64,000 nucleotides of DNA from Pseudomonadota bacterium (GTDB lineage Bacteria; Pseudomonadota; Alphaproteobacteria; Rhizobiales; Hyphomicrobiaceae): the NCBI GenBank assembly GCA_023423275.1, contig JAFAFW010000110.1, positions 1 to 64,000 on the forward strand, written 5' to 3'. Positions 29,479 to 39,036 of the stretch are shown piece after piece (position 1 is the first letter of the stretch; the number at the start of each line of letters is the position of its first letter). Below the pieces are notes generated by a model. It saw nothing but the letters and a program-made list of their open reading frames with translations. It was not told the DNA's origin and did not search any database. Both the position numbers and the translations under genes were made by a program.

Positions 29479-30288
29479 TCAGCCGAGGAGGTAGCGCTCC
29501 ACGGCCTTGGCAAATCCTTCATCATCGTAGGAGTCGGTCGTGGCGCTGGCCTGGCGCTTCACGTCGTCACTCGAATTGCCCATCGCGATGCTGAAACCGG
29601 ACTGCTTGAACATCAGCACGTCATTGGGTTGATCACCTATCGTCGCGATCTCGGCCTGCGGAATGCCGAGCGTTCGCGAAAGATACAACGCGACAAACCC
29701 CTTGTTTGCATCGCGATGCGTCACGTCGAGATAATAGGGCTGGGATCGCGCTGCCGTCGCGCGATCGCCAAGCGCCGCCTGAGCTGCCGCCTCGCAGTGT
29801 TTGACGAGATCCAGATCGTCGCTGATGCCGACGATCTTCACGACCTCATTCAGCGAATTACTGAAATCCTTCACGACCTTGGGTTGGAACTTCACTGTCC
29901 AGGCCTCGCGATCCACATGCGGCGCCTTCGGATCGCGGATCAGCCAGTCATTGCCCGAATACACCCACACATCCAACCCGCGAGCAGCGATAAGATCGAT
30001 CGTTTCGGCAGCAATACCCGGCGGCAGCGTGCGCTCCTCGATGATGGAGAGATCCGGTTTGACGAATAATCCGCCATTGAACCCGGCAATCGGCGTGTCG
30101 AGCGCCAGCGGCTCGATCAGCATCAACATACCCTTGGGCGGACGCCCGCTCGTGACGGCAAACTTGATGCCGGCGGCGCGCAGCCGCTGCACGGCCTGTT
30201 TCGCGCGGTCGGTCAAAATCTTGTCACGGGTTACAAGCGTGCCGTCCACGTCGGCGAGAAGTAGCGAAATCTTGCCAGGCTTCGTCAT
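29479..30288 (-). CDS. HAD-superfamily (Cof-type) phosphatase, paralogue 2
   Basis: A 269-residue HAD phosphatase with LLADVDGTLVTRDK (nucleophile Asp near 12), FAVTSGRPPKGM, a C2 cap and ATIGDQPNDVLMF. It is embedded between zwf and tal and overlaps the zwf stop by four bases, so it is made together with pentose phosphate enzymes. It shares many blocks with the HAD at 18802-19638, including ARSQPYYLDVT. A role in removing a stray or regulatory sugar phosphate is plausible but unproven. Confidence 0.88.
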   Translation of the reverse strand: MTKPGKISLLLADVDGTLVTRDKILTDRAKQAVQRLRAAGIKFAVTSGRPPKGMLMLIEPLALDTPIAGFNGGLFVKPDLSIIEERTLPPGIAAETIDLIAARGLDVWVYSGNDWLIRDPKAPHVDREAWTVKFQPKVVKDFSNSLNEVVKIVGISDDLDLVKHCEAAAQAALGDRATAARSQPYYLDVTHRDANKGFVALYLSRTLGIPQAEIATIGDQPNDVLMFKQSGFSIAMGNSSDDVKRQASATTDSYDDEGFAKAVERYLLG

Positions 30289-31877
30289 CCGCGCGCTCTT
30301 TTCTGTCCACCCTCGCCTATCGGGCGCCAGGCGTGGCCGTCGCGGGCCAGAAGGCGATCCGCAGCGGCAGGACCGGCGCTGCCTGCTGCATAGTTGGGAA
30401 AATCGTCCGGCTTTTTCGAGCCCCAGGCATCGAGAACCGGCTGCACCGCGCGCCATGCCGCTTCCACCGTATCCGCGCGCTGGAACAGCATCGCATCGCC
30501 AAGCAGGCAGTCATAGATCAGCGTTTCGTAGCCTACGGCTGAAAGCGGCTCGAAGTAATCGCGATACGAGAAATCCATCGCCACACCCTTGATTTCGATA
30601 TCCGGGCCTGGACGCTTTGCATTGAAGCTGACAGACAGCCCTTCGTCCGGCTGTATCCTCAGCGTCAGCAGATTGGGCGGAAGCCTGTCGATCGGTGTAT
30701 CGCGAAACAACGCATAGGGGGCCTGACGAAACTGGATCGTGATCTCGGTGGATCGCGCAGACAGATATTTGCCGGTACGCAGGTAGAACGGCACGCCAGC
30801 CCAACGCCAGTTTTCAATACCGAGCTTGAGCGCGACATACGTTTCCGCCGAAGAATCCGGCGCGACATTGGGCTCATGGCGATAATCGCGCACTTGCCGG
30901 CCAAGCACGGTCCCCGCGCCGTATTGCCCGCGGACGGCGTCATCCGGCGGGATCGGACGGATGGCGCAGAACAACTCGGTTTTCTTGGCACGCACCGCGT
31001 TGGCGTTGAAGGCGACAGGCGGCTCCATTCCGATCATCGCCAGGAGCTGGAACAGGTGATTTGGAACCATGTCGCGCAAGGCGCCGGTATTTTCATAAAA
31101 CCGGCCGCGCGTTTCGACGCCCACGGTTTCCGCGGCGGTAATCTGCACATTGTCAATATGCATCCGGTTCCACATCGGCTCGAAGAGGCCGTTGGCGAAA
31201 CGCATCACCAGGATATTCTGGACCGTCTCCTTCCCGAGGAAGTGATCGATGCGATAAATCTGATCCTCGGACAGCACCTTCAGGATCTGCTGATTGAGTG
31301 CCTTCGCGGACGCCAGATCACGCCCAAACGGCTTTTCGACGATCACGCGCCGCCAGGCTTTGTCCGTCTGCCGCGTCAACGCTGCGCGGCCGAGTTGCTC
31401 GATCACCGGGGCGAAGAAACGCTCCGAGACTGCCAGATAAAAGAGAACGTTGCTGCTCCTCGGCCGCCCGCCGACGTCCTCGCCCAGCATCTTGTCCAGG
31501 CGGGCGTAGGTTTCGGGGTCGTTGAAATCACCGCGCATGAACGTCATGCGGTGCATCAGCCAGCTCCACGCCTGCTCGTCGAGGCCCGCAGCGTGGAACT
31601 CGCCACCGCCACCAAGGACAAAGGACTGCATCATTTGGCTGAGATTGTTGCGCCAGGATTCACTCGTCAGATCGTTATGATCGACGCCGATCATCGAGAA
31701 GCCGTCGGCCAATCTTCCGGCCCGGACAAGGTTGTAGAGGGCGGGCACGACGAGGCGCTTGGTCAGATCGCCGGCGGCACCGAACAGAACGATGGTCGCG
31801 GGTGGGGCCTGCCGGTCCTCCGCGGATCGCATCTGGGCGACCGCAACTGGCTTCGTTAAGGTTTCCGTTGCATTCAT
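30285..31877 (-). CDS. zwf: Glucose-6-phosphate 1-dehydrogenase
   Basis: A 530-residue NAD(P)-dependent enzyme opening the oxidative pentose phosphate and Entner-Doudoroff routes. The cofactor loop is [13 protein letters not shown], the active-site block is [13 protein letters not shown] (about residue 209), with the conserved EKPFGRD before it. GGAGG lies 7 bases before ATG 31877. N-terminal residues 1-25 are variable. It follows tkt by 86 bases and overlaps the HAD start. Confidence 0.97.
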   Translation of the reverse strand: MNATETLTKPVAVAQMRSAEDRQAPPATIVLFGAAGDLTKRLVVPALYNLVRAGRLADGFSMIGVDHNDLTSESWRNNLSQMMQSFVLGGGGEFHAAGLDEQAWSWLMHRMTFMRGDFNDPETYARLDKMLGEDVGGRPRSSNVLFYLAVSERFFAPVIEQLGRAALTRQTDKAWRRVIVEKPFGRDLASAKALNQQILKVLSEDQIYRIDHFLGKETVQNILVMRFANGLFEPMWNRMHIDNVQITAAETVGVETRGRFYENTGALRDMVPNHLFQLLAMIGMEPPVAFNANAVRAKKTELFCAIRPIPPDDAVRGQYGAGTVLGRQVRDYRHEPNVAPDSSAETYVALKLGIENWRWAGVPFYLRTGKYLSARSTEITIQFRQAPYALFRDTPIDRLPPNLLTLRIQPDEGLSVSFNAKRPGPDIEIKGVAMDFSYRDYFEPLSAVGYETLIYDCLLGDAMLFQRADTVEAAWRAVQPVLDAWGSKKPDDFPNYAAGSAGPAAADRLLARDGHAWRPIGEGGQKRARG

Positions 31878-31963
31878 TCCGGGACCTCCTCGCCTGCGCG
31901 CCGCCAGCATATCCTCAGCGCAACCAGCGCCGCGCATAAAAGTTCAGCCCTGCGACGCGGAGA

Positions 31964-34042
31964 TCATGATGCCTTTTCGACAGCTGCTTGCCTGACCCGT
32001 TCGACCTGCTCCCGCGCCGCCTGCGCAACGCGATCGGGTGTGAAGCCGAACTTGGTCAACAGAGCCTTCAGCGGCGCAGAAGCGCCGAAGGTATGCATCC
32101 CGATCTTCGCGCCGTCCATACCGACATACCGTTCCCAGCCGATGGTAGCTGCCTGCTCCACCGACACGCGTGCCTTAACGTCAGAGGGCAGCACTTCACT
32201 TCTGTAAGCTGCGTCCTGCTTCTCGAACAGATCCCAGCTCGGCATCGACACGACACGGGCCTTGATCCCTTCGGCGGCCAGTTCTTCGGCCGCGGCAACG
32301 CAAAGACTGACCTCACTGCCTGTACCGATCAGAATGACATCGGGTTTCCCGCGTTCTGGATCCGAGAGGATATACGCTCCGCGTGCCACGCCGCTGGCCG
32401 ATGCAAAGCGCCCGCGATCCAGCGTCGGCAACGGCTGGCGCGACAGGATGAGGCAGGCAGGCTGGTGCTTGAGCGCGACGACGATGCGCCAGGCTTCTGC
32501 CACCTCGTTGGCATCGCATGGACGCAAGGTCAGGAGGCCCGGGATCGCGCGCAGGGAGGCCAGTTGTTCGACCGGCTGATGCGTCGGACCATCTTCACCG
32601 ACGCCGATCGAGTCATGAGTGAAGATGTAGATCACGGGAACTTCCATGATCGCCGACAGCCGAATGGCGGCCCGCATATAATCCGAGAAGATCAAGAATC
32701 CCGAGCCAAAGGCGCGGATTTTAGACAGCGACATCCCATTGCAAATGGCACCCATGGCGTGCTCGCGGACGCCGAAATGAAAGTTCCGCGCGGCATAATT
32801 TTCGGGCTGAAAATCGCCGCTGCCCTTGGCGGTCAACCTTGTCTTGGTTGACGGCGCGAGATCAGCGGAGCCACCAATCAACCAGGGCAACCGCAGCGCG
32901 ATGGCGTTTTCGATTTTTGCCGAGCTGTCGCGGCTGGCGATGCCTTTCGGATCGGCGGGGAACTTCGGGATGTCCGCATCCCAGTCTTTCGGAAGCTCCC
33001 GGCGCTGCATCTGCTCCAAAGCGGTTGCGAGATCCGGATGGTCCTGCCGATAACGGCCGAGCATGCTCTCCCATTCCGCGCGAAGCTCGGCACCGCGTTT
33101 GCCAACGCCGTCGCGGAAATGCTCGTAGACGCCATCGGGAACCAGGAATTGCGCATCTTCCGGCCAGCCGTAGGCTCGCTTGACGAGCTTCACTTCGTCG
33201 GCCCCCAGAGGCTCGCCATGGGCGGCCGCCGTGTCCTGCTTATGCGGCGAGCCATAACCGATATGGCTTTCGACGACGATGAATGTGGGCTGCCCCTTGG
33301 TCTCGCGAAAGCGCGCCAGCGCCGCGGCGATTTCGGCGATGTTATTCGCGTCCCGGACGCGCAGGACGGACCAGCCATAGGCCAGAAATCGCGCCGCAAC
33401 GTCCTCGGTGAAGGCAAGCTGCGTGGACCCCTCGATCGAGATGCGATTGCTGTCGTAGATCCAGCACAAATGCTCGAGTTTTAGATGCCCGGCCAGCGAT
33501 GCGGCTTCGCCGGAAATCCCTTCCATCATGCAGCCGTCGCCGCATAGCGCATAAACATCGTAGTCGAAAATCGGGTAGTCCGGCCGATTGAAGTATTGCG
33601 CCTGCCATTCGCGGGCGATGGCCATACCGACGCTCATTGCAACGCCCTGCCCCAGCGGCCCGGTTGTCGCTTCGACGCCGGATGTCAGATGATATTCCGG
33701 GTGCCCCGGACATTTACTGCCGAGCTGCCGAAAATTCTTAATGTCATCCAGAGAAACAGAAGGCCGGTTGAGTTCTTCGTAGTCGGCGTCCACCGCCCTC
33801 ACACCGGTGAGATGCAGCAGCGCGTAGAGCAGCATCGATGCGTGACCGACCGAAAGGACAAAGCGGTCTCGATCCGGCCAGATTGGATCGGCGGGATCGA
33901 AGCGAAGCTGATTCTGCCACAGAGTGTAGACCGTCGGCGCCATGCCCATCGGCGTGCCGGGATGCCCGGAATTCGCCTTTTGAACGGCGTCGATCGCGAG
34001 TGTGCGTATGGTATTGATGCTGAGTTGGTCGAGATCCGGCAT
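31964..34042 (-). CDS. tkt: Transketolase
   Basis: A 692-residue thiamine-diphosphate enzyme moving two-carbon units. The N-terminus has ANSGHPGTPMGMAP, the ThDP/metal motif is GDGCMMEGISGEAASLAGH (about 167-185), and the pyrimidine domain has FSDYMRAAIRLSA and THDSIGVGEDGPTHQP. AGGTG lies 6 bases before ATG 34042. It is first of the six-gene operon and divergent from the glycosyltransferase. Confidence 0.97.
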   Translation of the reverse strand: MPDLDQLSINTIRTLAIDAVQKANSGHPGTPMGMAPTVYTLWQNQLRFDPADPIWPDRDRFVLSVGHASMLLYALLHLTGVRAVDADYEELNRPSVSLDDIKNFRQLGSKCPGHPEYHLTSGVEATTGPLGQGVAMSVGMAIAREWQAQYFNRPDYPIFDYDVYALCGDGCMMEGISGEAASLAGHLKLEHLCWIYDSNRISIEGSTQLAFTEDVAARFLAYGWSVLRVRDANNIAEIAAALARFRETKGQPTFIVVESHIGYGSPHKQDTAAAHGEPLGADEVKLVKRAYGWPEDAQFLVPDGVYEHFRDGVGKRGAELRAEWESMLGRYRQDHPDLATALEQMQRRELPKDWDADIPKFPADPKGIASRDSSAKIENAIALRLPWLIGGSADLAPSTKTRLTAKGSGDFQPENYAARNFHFGVREHAMGAICNGMSLSKIRAFGSGFLIFSDYMRAAIRLSAIMEVPVIYIFTHDSIGVGEDGPTHQPVEQLASLRAIPGLLTLRPCDANEVAEAWRIVVALKHQPACLILSRQPLPTLDRGRFASASGVARGAYILSDPERGKPDVILIGTGSEVSLCVAAAEELAAEGIKARVVSMPSWDLFEKQDAAYRSEVLPSDVKARVSVEQAATIGWERYVGMDGAKIGMHTFGASAPLKALLTKFGFTPDRVAQAAREQVERVRQAAVEKAS

Positions 34043-34438
34043 CTGATTCACCTGGCCGCGCGAGTGCAAAAAGGTTCGGGTCTTTCGCGGTATAACGCGA
34101 CCATCGCAATCGGGATCATTCCATCCTGTCAGAGTTTGTCGTTCGACATGAATTGCTGCTCAGCGAAGAATGCGAGCGGAGCAGACAATCATCTGCCAGA
34201 CGCGATGACCGTTCCGGTCCCGGCACCGATTACGCCCAACGAGCAAAGACGGGCTGACAAATGTCCTCTCCGCCATCGCGGTGAGATGCCAGGTCCGCAT
34301 CAGACGCGGACGAGGGGGCGATGCTGTCCACTTGGTTTGAGGCGGCTCTGTTTTACGCATCACGAATGCCAAAGCGTCGCGGCGTGAAACCAACTTGGCA
34401 GGTTGAGCGTCATGGTTGCAGGCTTCCACGGATGCACC
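34043..34438. other. Divergent intergenic region, tkt / glycosyltransferase
   Basis: 396 bases that must hold the promoters of the tkt operon and of the GT4-debranching pair. I see no gene, no convincing -35/-10 pair and only a short imperfect dyad (TCGCG-N6-CGCGA near 34085-34100). Confidence 0.6.
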
Positions 34439-35629
34439 ATGAAAATCGCACAGATCTCCCCACTCATCGAAAGTGTTCCTCCGCCGCTTTACGGCGGCAC
34501 AGAGCGGGTCGTGTCCTATCTCACCGAGGCGCTGGTCGCCCAAGGTCACGACGTAACACTGTTTGCCAGCGGCGACTCGATGACCGACGCCGAGCTCATA
34601 CCCTGCACCGACAAGGCGTTGCGGCTCAATCCGGACGTGAAGGATATCATTCCTTACTATATGATCATGCTCGATCGGGTGCGGGATATGGCGTCGGAGT
34701 TCGACGTTCTGCATTTCCATATCGATCAGTTTCATTTTCCGATCTTCCGCCCCATCGCAAATCACACCCTGACGACCTTGCATGGCCGCCAGGATCTGCC
34801 TGACTTGAAGCGCATTTATGCGGCGTTTCCCGAAATGCCGCTGGTGTCGATTTCCAACACGCAGCGCGAGCCCATTCCCGGCTGCAATTTCGCCGCGACG
34901 ATTTATCATGGCCTGCCCAAGGCGTTGCTTGAACCCACATTCAAGCCGCGTGGCGGTTACCTGGCCTTTCTTGGCCGCATCGCCCCTGAAAAAGGTGTCG
35001 ACCGTGCAATCGCCATCGCACGCGCGTCCGGATTGCCGTTGAAGATCGCTGCAAAAGTTGACCGGGTAGACCGCGAATACTTTGATCAAACGATAAAGCC
35101 GCTGCTGGGGCCTGGTGTCGATTATATCGGAGAGATCAATGAATTCGGGAAGCAGAAGTTTCTCGGTGAGGCAAGTGCCCTTCTGTTTCCGATAAATTGG
35201 CCGGAACCTTTCGGCCTCGTCATGATCGAAGCAATGGCGTGCGGAACACCAATACTGGCGTTTAACAATGGATCCGTTCCGGAGGTTATCGATGAGGGCA
35301 TAACCGGCTCCATCATCCGATCGATCGACGAAGCGCCGCGTGCCTTGCGAAAAGTGCTGGCGCTCGACCGCCGAAAGGTGCGTCATCGTTTTGAGGAACG
35401 ATTTTCCGCAGCGCGCATGGCCAGCGACTATGTGGATATTTACGAGAAACTCCTGATCCAGCGCCGCCATAAAGCCAGCGCCAGCCTGCCGTTGCCCGTA
35501 CATGCGACTGTTTCCCCGTTGACGAGCCCTGTGCACGCGCTAGGCCATAACATCGCTGGGCCGGCGCCACTCGCTACAGCGCCGGCCAACGGCGGGATCG
35601 AATTGACGCGATCCCCGCCGGCGAGTTGA
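34439..35629 (+). CDS. Glycosyltransferase family 4 protein
   Basis: A 396-residue GT-B-fold transferase. The N-domain has PPPLYGGTERVVSYL, and the C-domain has LGRIAPEKGVDRAI followed by the donor-site motif EPFGLVMIEAMACGTPILAF, where the E-x7-E pair is visible. It resembles bacterial GT4 enzymes of the glycogen synthase/sucrose-type fold and has no membrane segment. The last 45 residues are Pro/Ala-rich. It is followed by a debranching-type gene after 52 bases, so it probably makes or extends a glucose-containing product. Confidence 0.88.
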   Translation: MKIAQISPLIESVPPPLYGGTERVVSYLTEALVAQGHDVTLFASGDSMTDAELIPCTDKALRLNPDVKDIIPYYMIMLDRVRDMASEFDVLHFHIDQFHFPIFRPIANHTLTTLHGRQDLPDLKRIYAAFPEMPLVSISNTQREPIPGCNFAATIYHGLPKALLEPTFKPRGGYLAFLGRIAPEKGVDRAIAIARASGLPLKIAAKVDRVDREYFDQTIKPLLGPGVDYIGEINEFGKQKFLGEASALLFPINWPEPFGLVMIEAMACGTPILAFNNGSVPEVIDEGITGSIIRSIDEAPRALRKVLALDRRKVRHRFEERFSAARMASDYVDIYEKLLIQRRHKASASLPLPVHATVSPLTSPVHALGHNIAGPAPLATAPANGGIELTRSPPAS

Positions 35630-35681
35630 CGAGTCGGTACTACCGGTTGCCGGCCGCGAGACAACTGCTCAGGGGGTGCGG

Positions 35682-37907
35682 ATGACGGCGCCAAACCGCA
35701 AGTTAAACCAGCAACACGCTTCGGCGCAGGCTGTCGAAGAAGTGGAAACGGCTTATATCGCTTCCGGCGCATCTCATCCGCGCGCCAGCCGTGCGCTCAA
35801 GCATAACGATACTTTTGCTGTTATCGATGCGCACGGCGACATGAACTGTCAGGCGCCCGGGGCTGACGGTCTATTCCATCATGATACGCGCTATCTCTCC
35901 TATCTCGAACTCGCGGTCCTTGGCGTACAGCCGTTGCTGCTTGCCTCCAACCTGTCGGAGGATGCGACTTATCTCCGCGTCGATCTCACCAATCCGGATA
36001 TCTATCGCGACGGCCGGATCACGCTGCTGAAAGATCACGTCCATTTCGGGCGCACCGTTTACGTCCGCGGCGGCATGCTGCACCAGCAGATCACGATTAC
36101 GAATTATAACGCGATGCCCGTCGAACTCGTCCTGACGATCGGTTTTGACAGCGACTTTGCTGATCTTTTTGAAGTTCGCGGCATGCGGCGTACGCGTCGA
36201 GGACGCATTGAGCATCGCGTCTGTGGGCAAAATGAAGCTGAGATCTCCTGTTTGGGCCTCGATGGCGTCGAGCGGCGCACCCGCCTCACATTCGATCCAA
36301 AACCAACGCTTCTTTCTCCGACCCTTGCGACGTTCAGTCTGTCTCTTGCACCTCAGGAACGGTCGCACATCATTGTCGAAGCCGCTTGCGCCGCGGATCA
36401 GGATACCCTCCAGCGGCTCCCTTATCTGCCGGGACTGATTGAGGCGAGGCGGGATTTCCGCCGGAAAATCCAACAGCAGGCCGTCATCGAAACCGGCAAT
36501 CCCACGATTAATGAAGTGCTGCGCCGTTCGGCCGCCGATCTGGCGATGCTCATGACCGAAACACCGCATGGCCATTATCCCTACGCGGGCATTCCGTGGT
36601 TCTCGACTGCCTTCGGCCGTGATGGATTGATTACCGCCATCGAAACACTCTGGATGAATCCGGAAGCCGCCCGCGGCGTCTTGCGCTATCTGGCCGCGCA
36701 TCAGGCCACCACGTCCGACCCCGCCTCGGACGCCGAACCCGGAAAGATCCTCCATGAAACCCGCGGCGGAGAAATGGCTGCTCTCGGCGAGGTCCCCTTT
36801 GCTCTCTACTACGGCAGCGTCGATTCAACGCCGCTATTCATCATTCTGGCAGGGCTTTACGTCGAGCGAACGGGAGACGAGGAATTGCTGGCCGCGTTGT
36901 GGCCGAATATCGAAGCGGCCCTGCAATGGATGGACACCTACGGCGATCGCGACGGTGACGGCTTCATCGAATACCTGCGCGGTGCCGAGACGGGACTGGC
37001 CAACCAGGGCTGGAAGGATTCGTATGACTCGGTCTTCCATGCCGATGGCACATTGGCCGAAGGGCCGATCGCTCTGGTCGAGGTCCAGGCCTATGCGTAC
37101 GAGGCCAAACGGCTCGCGGCCAGAGCAGCGCGACGCCTCGGCAAGACACTGCGCGCGCAGCAGCTCGAGACAAGCGCTCAAACACTGCGGGAGAAATTCG
37201 AACGCGCGTTTTGGTGCGATGATATTGAGATGTACGCTCTTGCGCTCGACGGTGACAAACGCCCCTGCCGCGTCCGTGCCAGCAATGCGGGCCATGTCCT
37301 TGGCTCGGGACTTGCCGCGCAGGATCGGGCACAGAAAACCGCCACGCAGCTTCTCGACGCGGCATTCTTTTCCGGCTGGGGTGTCAGGACCGTCGCCGAT
37401 ACCGAGGCGCGCTATAATCCCATGTCGTATCACGACGGCTCGATTTGGCCGCATGACAACGCACTGATCGCCGCGGGCCTTGCACGATCCGGCCGGCGCG
37501 ACGGCGCCGAGCGTATTCTCAAAGCCTTGTGCGATGCCGCGGCCGTCATGGATCAGCGCAGGCTGCCCGAACTGTACTGTGGTTTCAGGAGGCGCCGCGG
37601 ACGCCCGCCGGTTCTATATCCGATGAGCTGCGCGCCACAGGCATGGGCAAGTGGCGCCGTTTTCTATGTCCTGCAATCTTTGATGGGACTTGAGATCGAG
37701 GGACGCAGATCAACGTTGCGCTTTAATGCGCCAATCGTGCCCGACTGGCTTGGGCATATCGAAATCCGCCATCTGGCCGTCAATGCGAACGCTCTGGTCA
37801 ATGTCCGACTGGAACGCATGCGGGACGGCGAGGCGGAAATCGAGGTGGTCACGAAAAGGGGTCAGGTCATCGTCGAATCCACCAATGCCGTATCGCGCAT
37901 CATTTGA
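35682..37907 (+). CDS. Glycogen-debranching-type protein (amylo-alpha-1,6-glucosidase), paralogue 2
   Basis: A 741-residue paralogue of the protein at 23439-25622. It has an N-terminal GDE-bis domain (FAVIDAHGDMNCQ, GLFHHDTRYLSYLEL) and a six-hairpin domain with PWFSTAFGRDGLITAIET (about 305), GDRDGDGFIEY, NQGWKDSYDS and DGSIWPHDNALIA. AGGGGG precedes ATG 35682; a GTG at 35676 is also possible. No signal peptide. It pairs with GT4, whereas paralogue 1 pairs with GH15. Confidence 0.9.
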   Translation: MTAPNRKLNQQHASAQAVEEVETAYIASGASHPRASRALKHNDTFAVIDAHGDMNCQAPGADGLFHHDTRYLSYLELAVLGVQPLLLASNLSEDATYLRVDLTNPDIYRDGRITLLKDHVHFGRTVYVRGGMLHQQITITNYNAMPVELVLTIGFDSDFADLFEVRGMRRTRRGRIEHRVCGQNEAEISCLGLDGVERRTRLTFDPKPTLLSPTLATFSLSLAPQERSHIIVEAACAADQDTLQRLPYLPGLIEARRDFRRKIQQQAVIETGNPTINEVLRRSAADLAMLMTETPHGHYPYAGIPWFSTAFGRDGLITAIETLWMNPEAARGVLRYLAAHQATTSDPASDAEPGKILHETRGGEMAALGEVPFALYYGSVDSTPLFIILAGLYVERTGDEELLAALWPNIEAALQWMDTYGDRDGDGFIEYLRGAETGLANQGWKDSYDSVFHADGTLAEGPIALVEVQAYAYEAKRLAARAARRLGKTLRAQQLETSAQTLREKFERAFWCDDIEMYALALDGDKRPCRVRASNAGHVLGSGLAAQDRAQKTATQLLDAAFFSGWGVRTVADTEARYNPMSYHDGSIWPHDNALIAAGLARSGRRDGAERILKALCDAAAVMDQRRLPELYCGFRRRRGRPPVLYPMSCAPQAWASGAVFYVLQSLMGLEIEGRRSTLRFNAPIVPDWLGHIEIRHLAVNANALVNVRLERMRDGEAEIEVVTKRGQVIVESTNAVSRII

Positions 37908-37923
37908 ATTTCGGCGCAAACAA

Positions 37924-38100
37924 TCATTTCCGTGCGGCATCCGTGGATCGCGCTGTCACCTTGCTGCCGTCCGTGAGGTCGGACGGATTGAGGATCACAT
38001 CCTCACCTGCCCGCACACCTTCTCGAACTCCAGGGCCGTTCCGAGATCTCGTGCAATAACAGAATGAAGCGGAACTCCCGATGGGCGCTTTATGGATATT
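37924..38100 (-). pseudogene. Decayed C-terminal remnant of an RND efflux periplasmic adaptor
   Basis: On the minus strand, 37924-38020 reads GVRAGEDVILNPSDLTDGSK, the typical C-terminal tail of HlyD/RND membrane fusion proteins. The preceding homologous stretch SVIARDLGTALEFE (38022-38063) lies in a different frame, so a frameshift sits near 38017-38027. No upstream body or partner pump is left. This explains most of the otherwise gene-free 37908-38286 region. Confidence 0.55.
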
Positions 38101-38286
38101 GCGGTCGTTCGTTTGCAATTGCGCCAACGCGAATTCGACATCTGCGGCCACCAGAATTTTAAGCAAGACCACTTTATTCAACTCGTCTTCAGGAACGCGC
38201 TGCTCGCAAGGACGTTTCGCGGTCGGCTGCGCCGCGCCCCGGTGATGGCGTGCGGTTGCTTGCCATGCGTTTCCATGGAGCAGGCG

Positions 38287-38592
38287 ATGACGGTTGTGCG
38301 TGACGTTCTTTTATCGGCGAGCCTGGGGGCCATGATCGCCTTGCTGATTCCCAGCGATGGAAACGCGCAAACTCGTCGCTCCACGCCAGCGCCCGCACAA
38401 ACCGACCAAGGTCTTGTCGAAGGCGAGCGGCTTGAGACGTTGTCCCAGTGCATGTCGTATTGGGATCCGACCACGCAGATGAGCAAAAGCGAGTGGCGTG
38501 ATACCTGCCGCCGCACACAGAACGGAGCCAATCCGTTGGGGACGTCCGAGCAACCCATTCGGGATACGACGAAGCGGCGCCGCGATCGCTAG
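38287..38592 (+). CDS. Small exported protein of unknown function
   Basis: A 101-residue protein with a signal-peptide-like start (VVRDVLLSASLGAMIALLIPSDGNA) and a charged mature part with two cysteines (SQCMSYWDP and DTCRRTQ). GGAG lies 6 bases before the ATG. The C-terminus is strongly basic (KRRRDR). I do not recognise a family. Confidence 0.6.
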   Translation: MTVVRDVLLSASLGAMIALLIPSDGNAQTRRSTPAPAQTDQGLVEGERLETLSQCMSYWDPTTQMSKSEWRDTCRRTQNGANPLGTSEQPIRDTTKRRRDR

Positions 38593-38648
38593 GATACGCG
38601 CCGCCCCCGAGGGCGCGATGATGCCTCCCGCGCGGTTGCGGTTTCGCC

Positions 38649-38930
38649 CTATTTCCTTTCCCGGTCGCGCTGCCAGTAAACCAGCAGCACGCTCACGATC
38701 GCGGTCAATATCACCGTGGCCTGGATATCGGGGCGCTTGATGAAACCGAGCCACGTTGTGATCGCCTGAGGAACACCCCCGCGACCGAGCAGCATGCTGT
38801 TGGCAACGATAAACGTCAGCGCCACGGCCGCAGTGAGCCCAACCGCCATCGAGATCTGCAGCGTCCTCTTGAAAACGCGAGGAACCGACACCTTTTTGCC
38901 TGGCAGCGCCAGAACGGTCTTATCAGACAT
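38649..38930 (-). CDS. Small two-helix membrane protein
   Basis: A 93-residue protein with hydrophobic segments around QISMAVGLTAAVALTFIVA and TVILTAIVSVLLVYW, ending in a basic tail. GGAGG 7 bases before ATG 38930 decides the start over longer in-frame options. Function unknown. Confidence 0.65.
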   Translation of the reverse strand: MSDKTVLALPGKKVSVPRVFKRTLQISMAVGLTAAVALTFIVANSMLLGRGGVPQAITTWLGFIKRPDIQATVILTAIVSVLLVYWQRDRERK

Positions 38931-39036
38931 TGGCCAACCTCCAATTGAAGCCGAACAAAGCAACCGCGCCTCTGCGACGCGGAAACTGATGCGCGACTTT
39001 GCGCAAAAACGCGGTACGCCAATTCTACGCCACTCT

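Noticed and set aside
34160..35536. A 458-codon minus-strand frame across the glycosyltransferase
   Set aside because: The plus strand encodes a complete GT4 enzyme with EPFGLVMIEAMACG; the minus frame has no family features.
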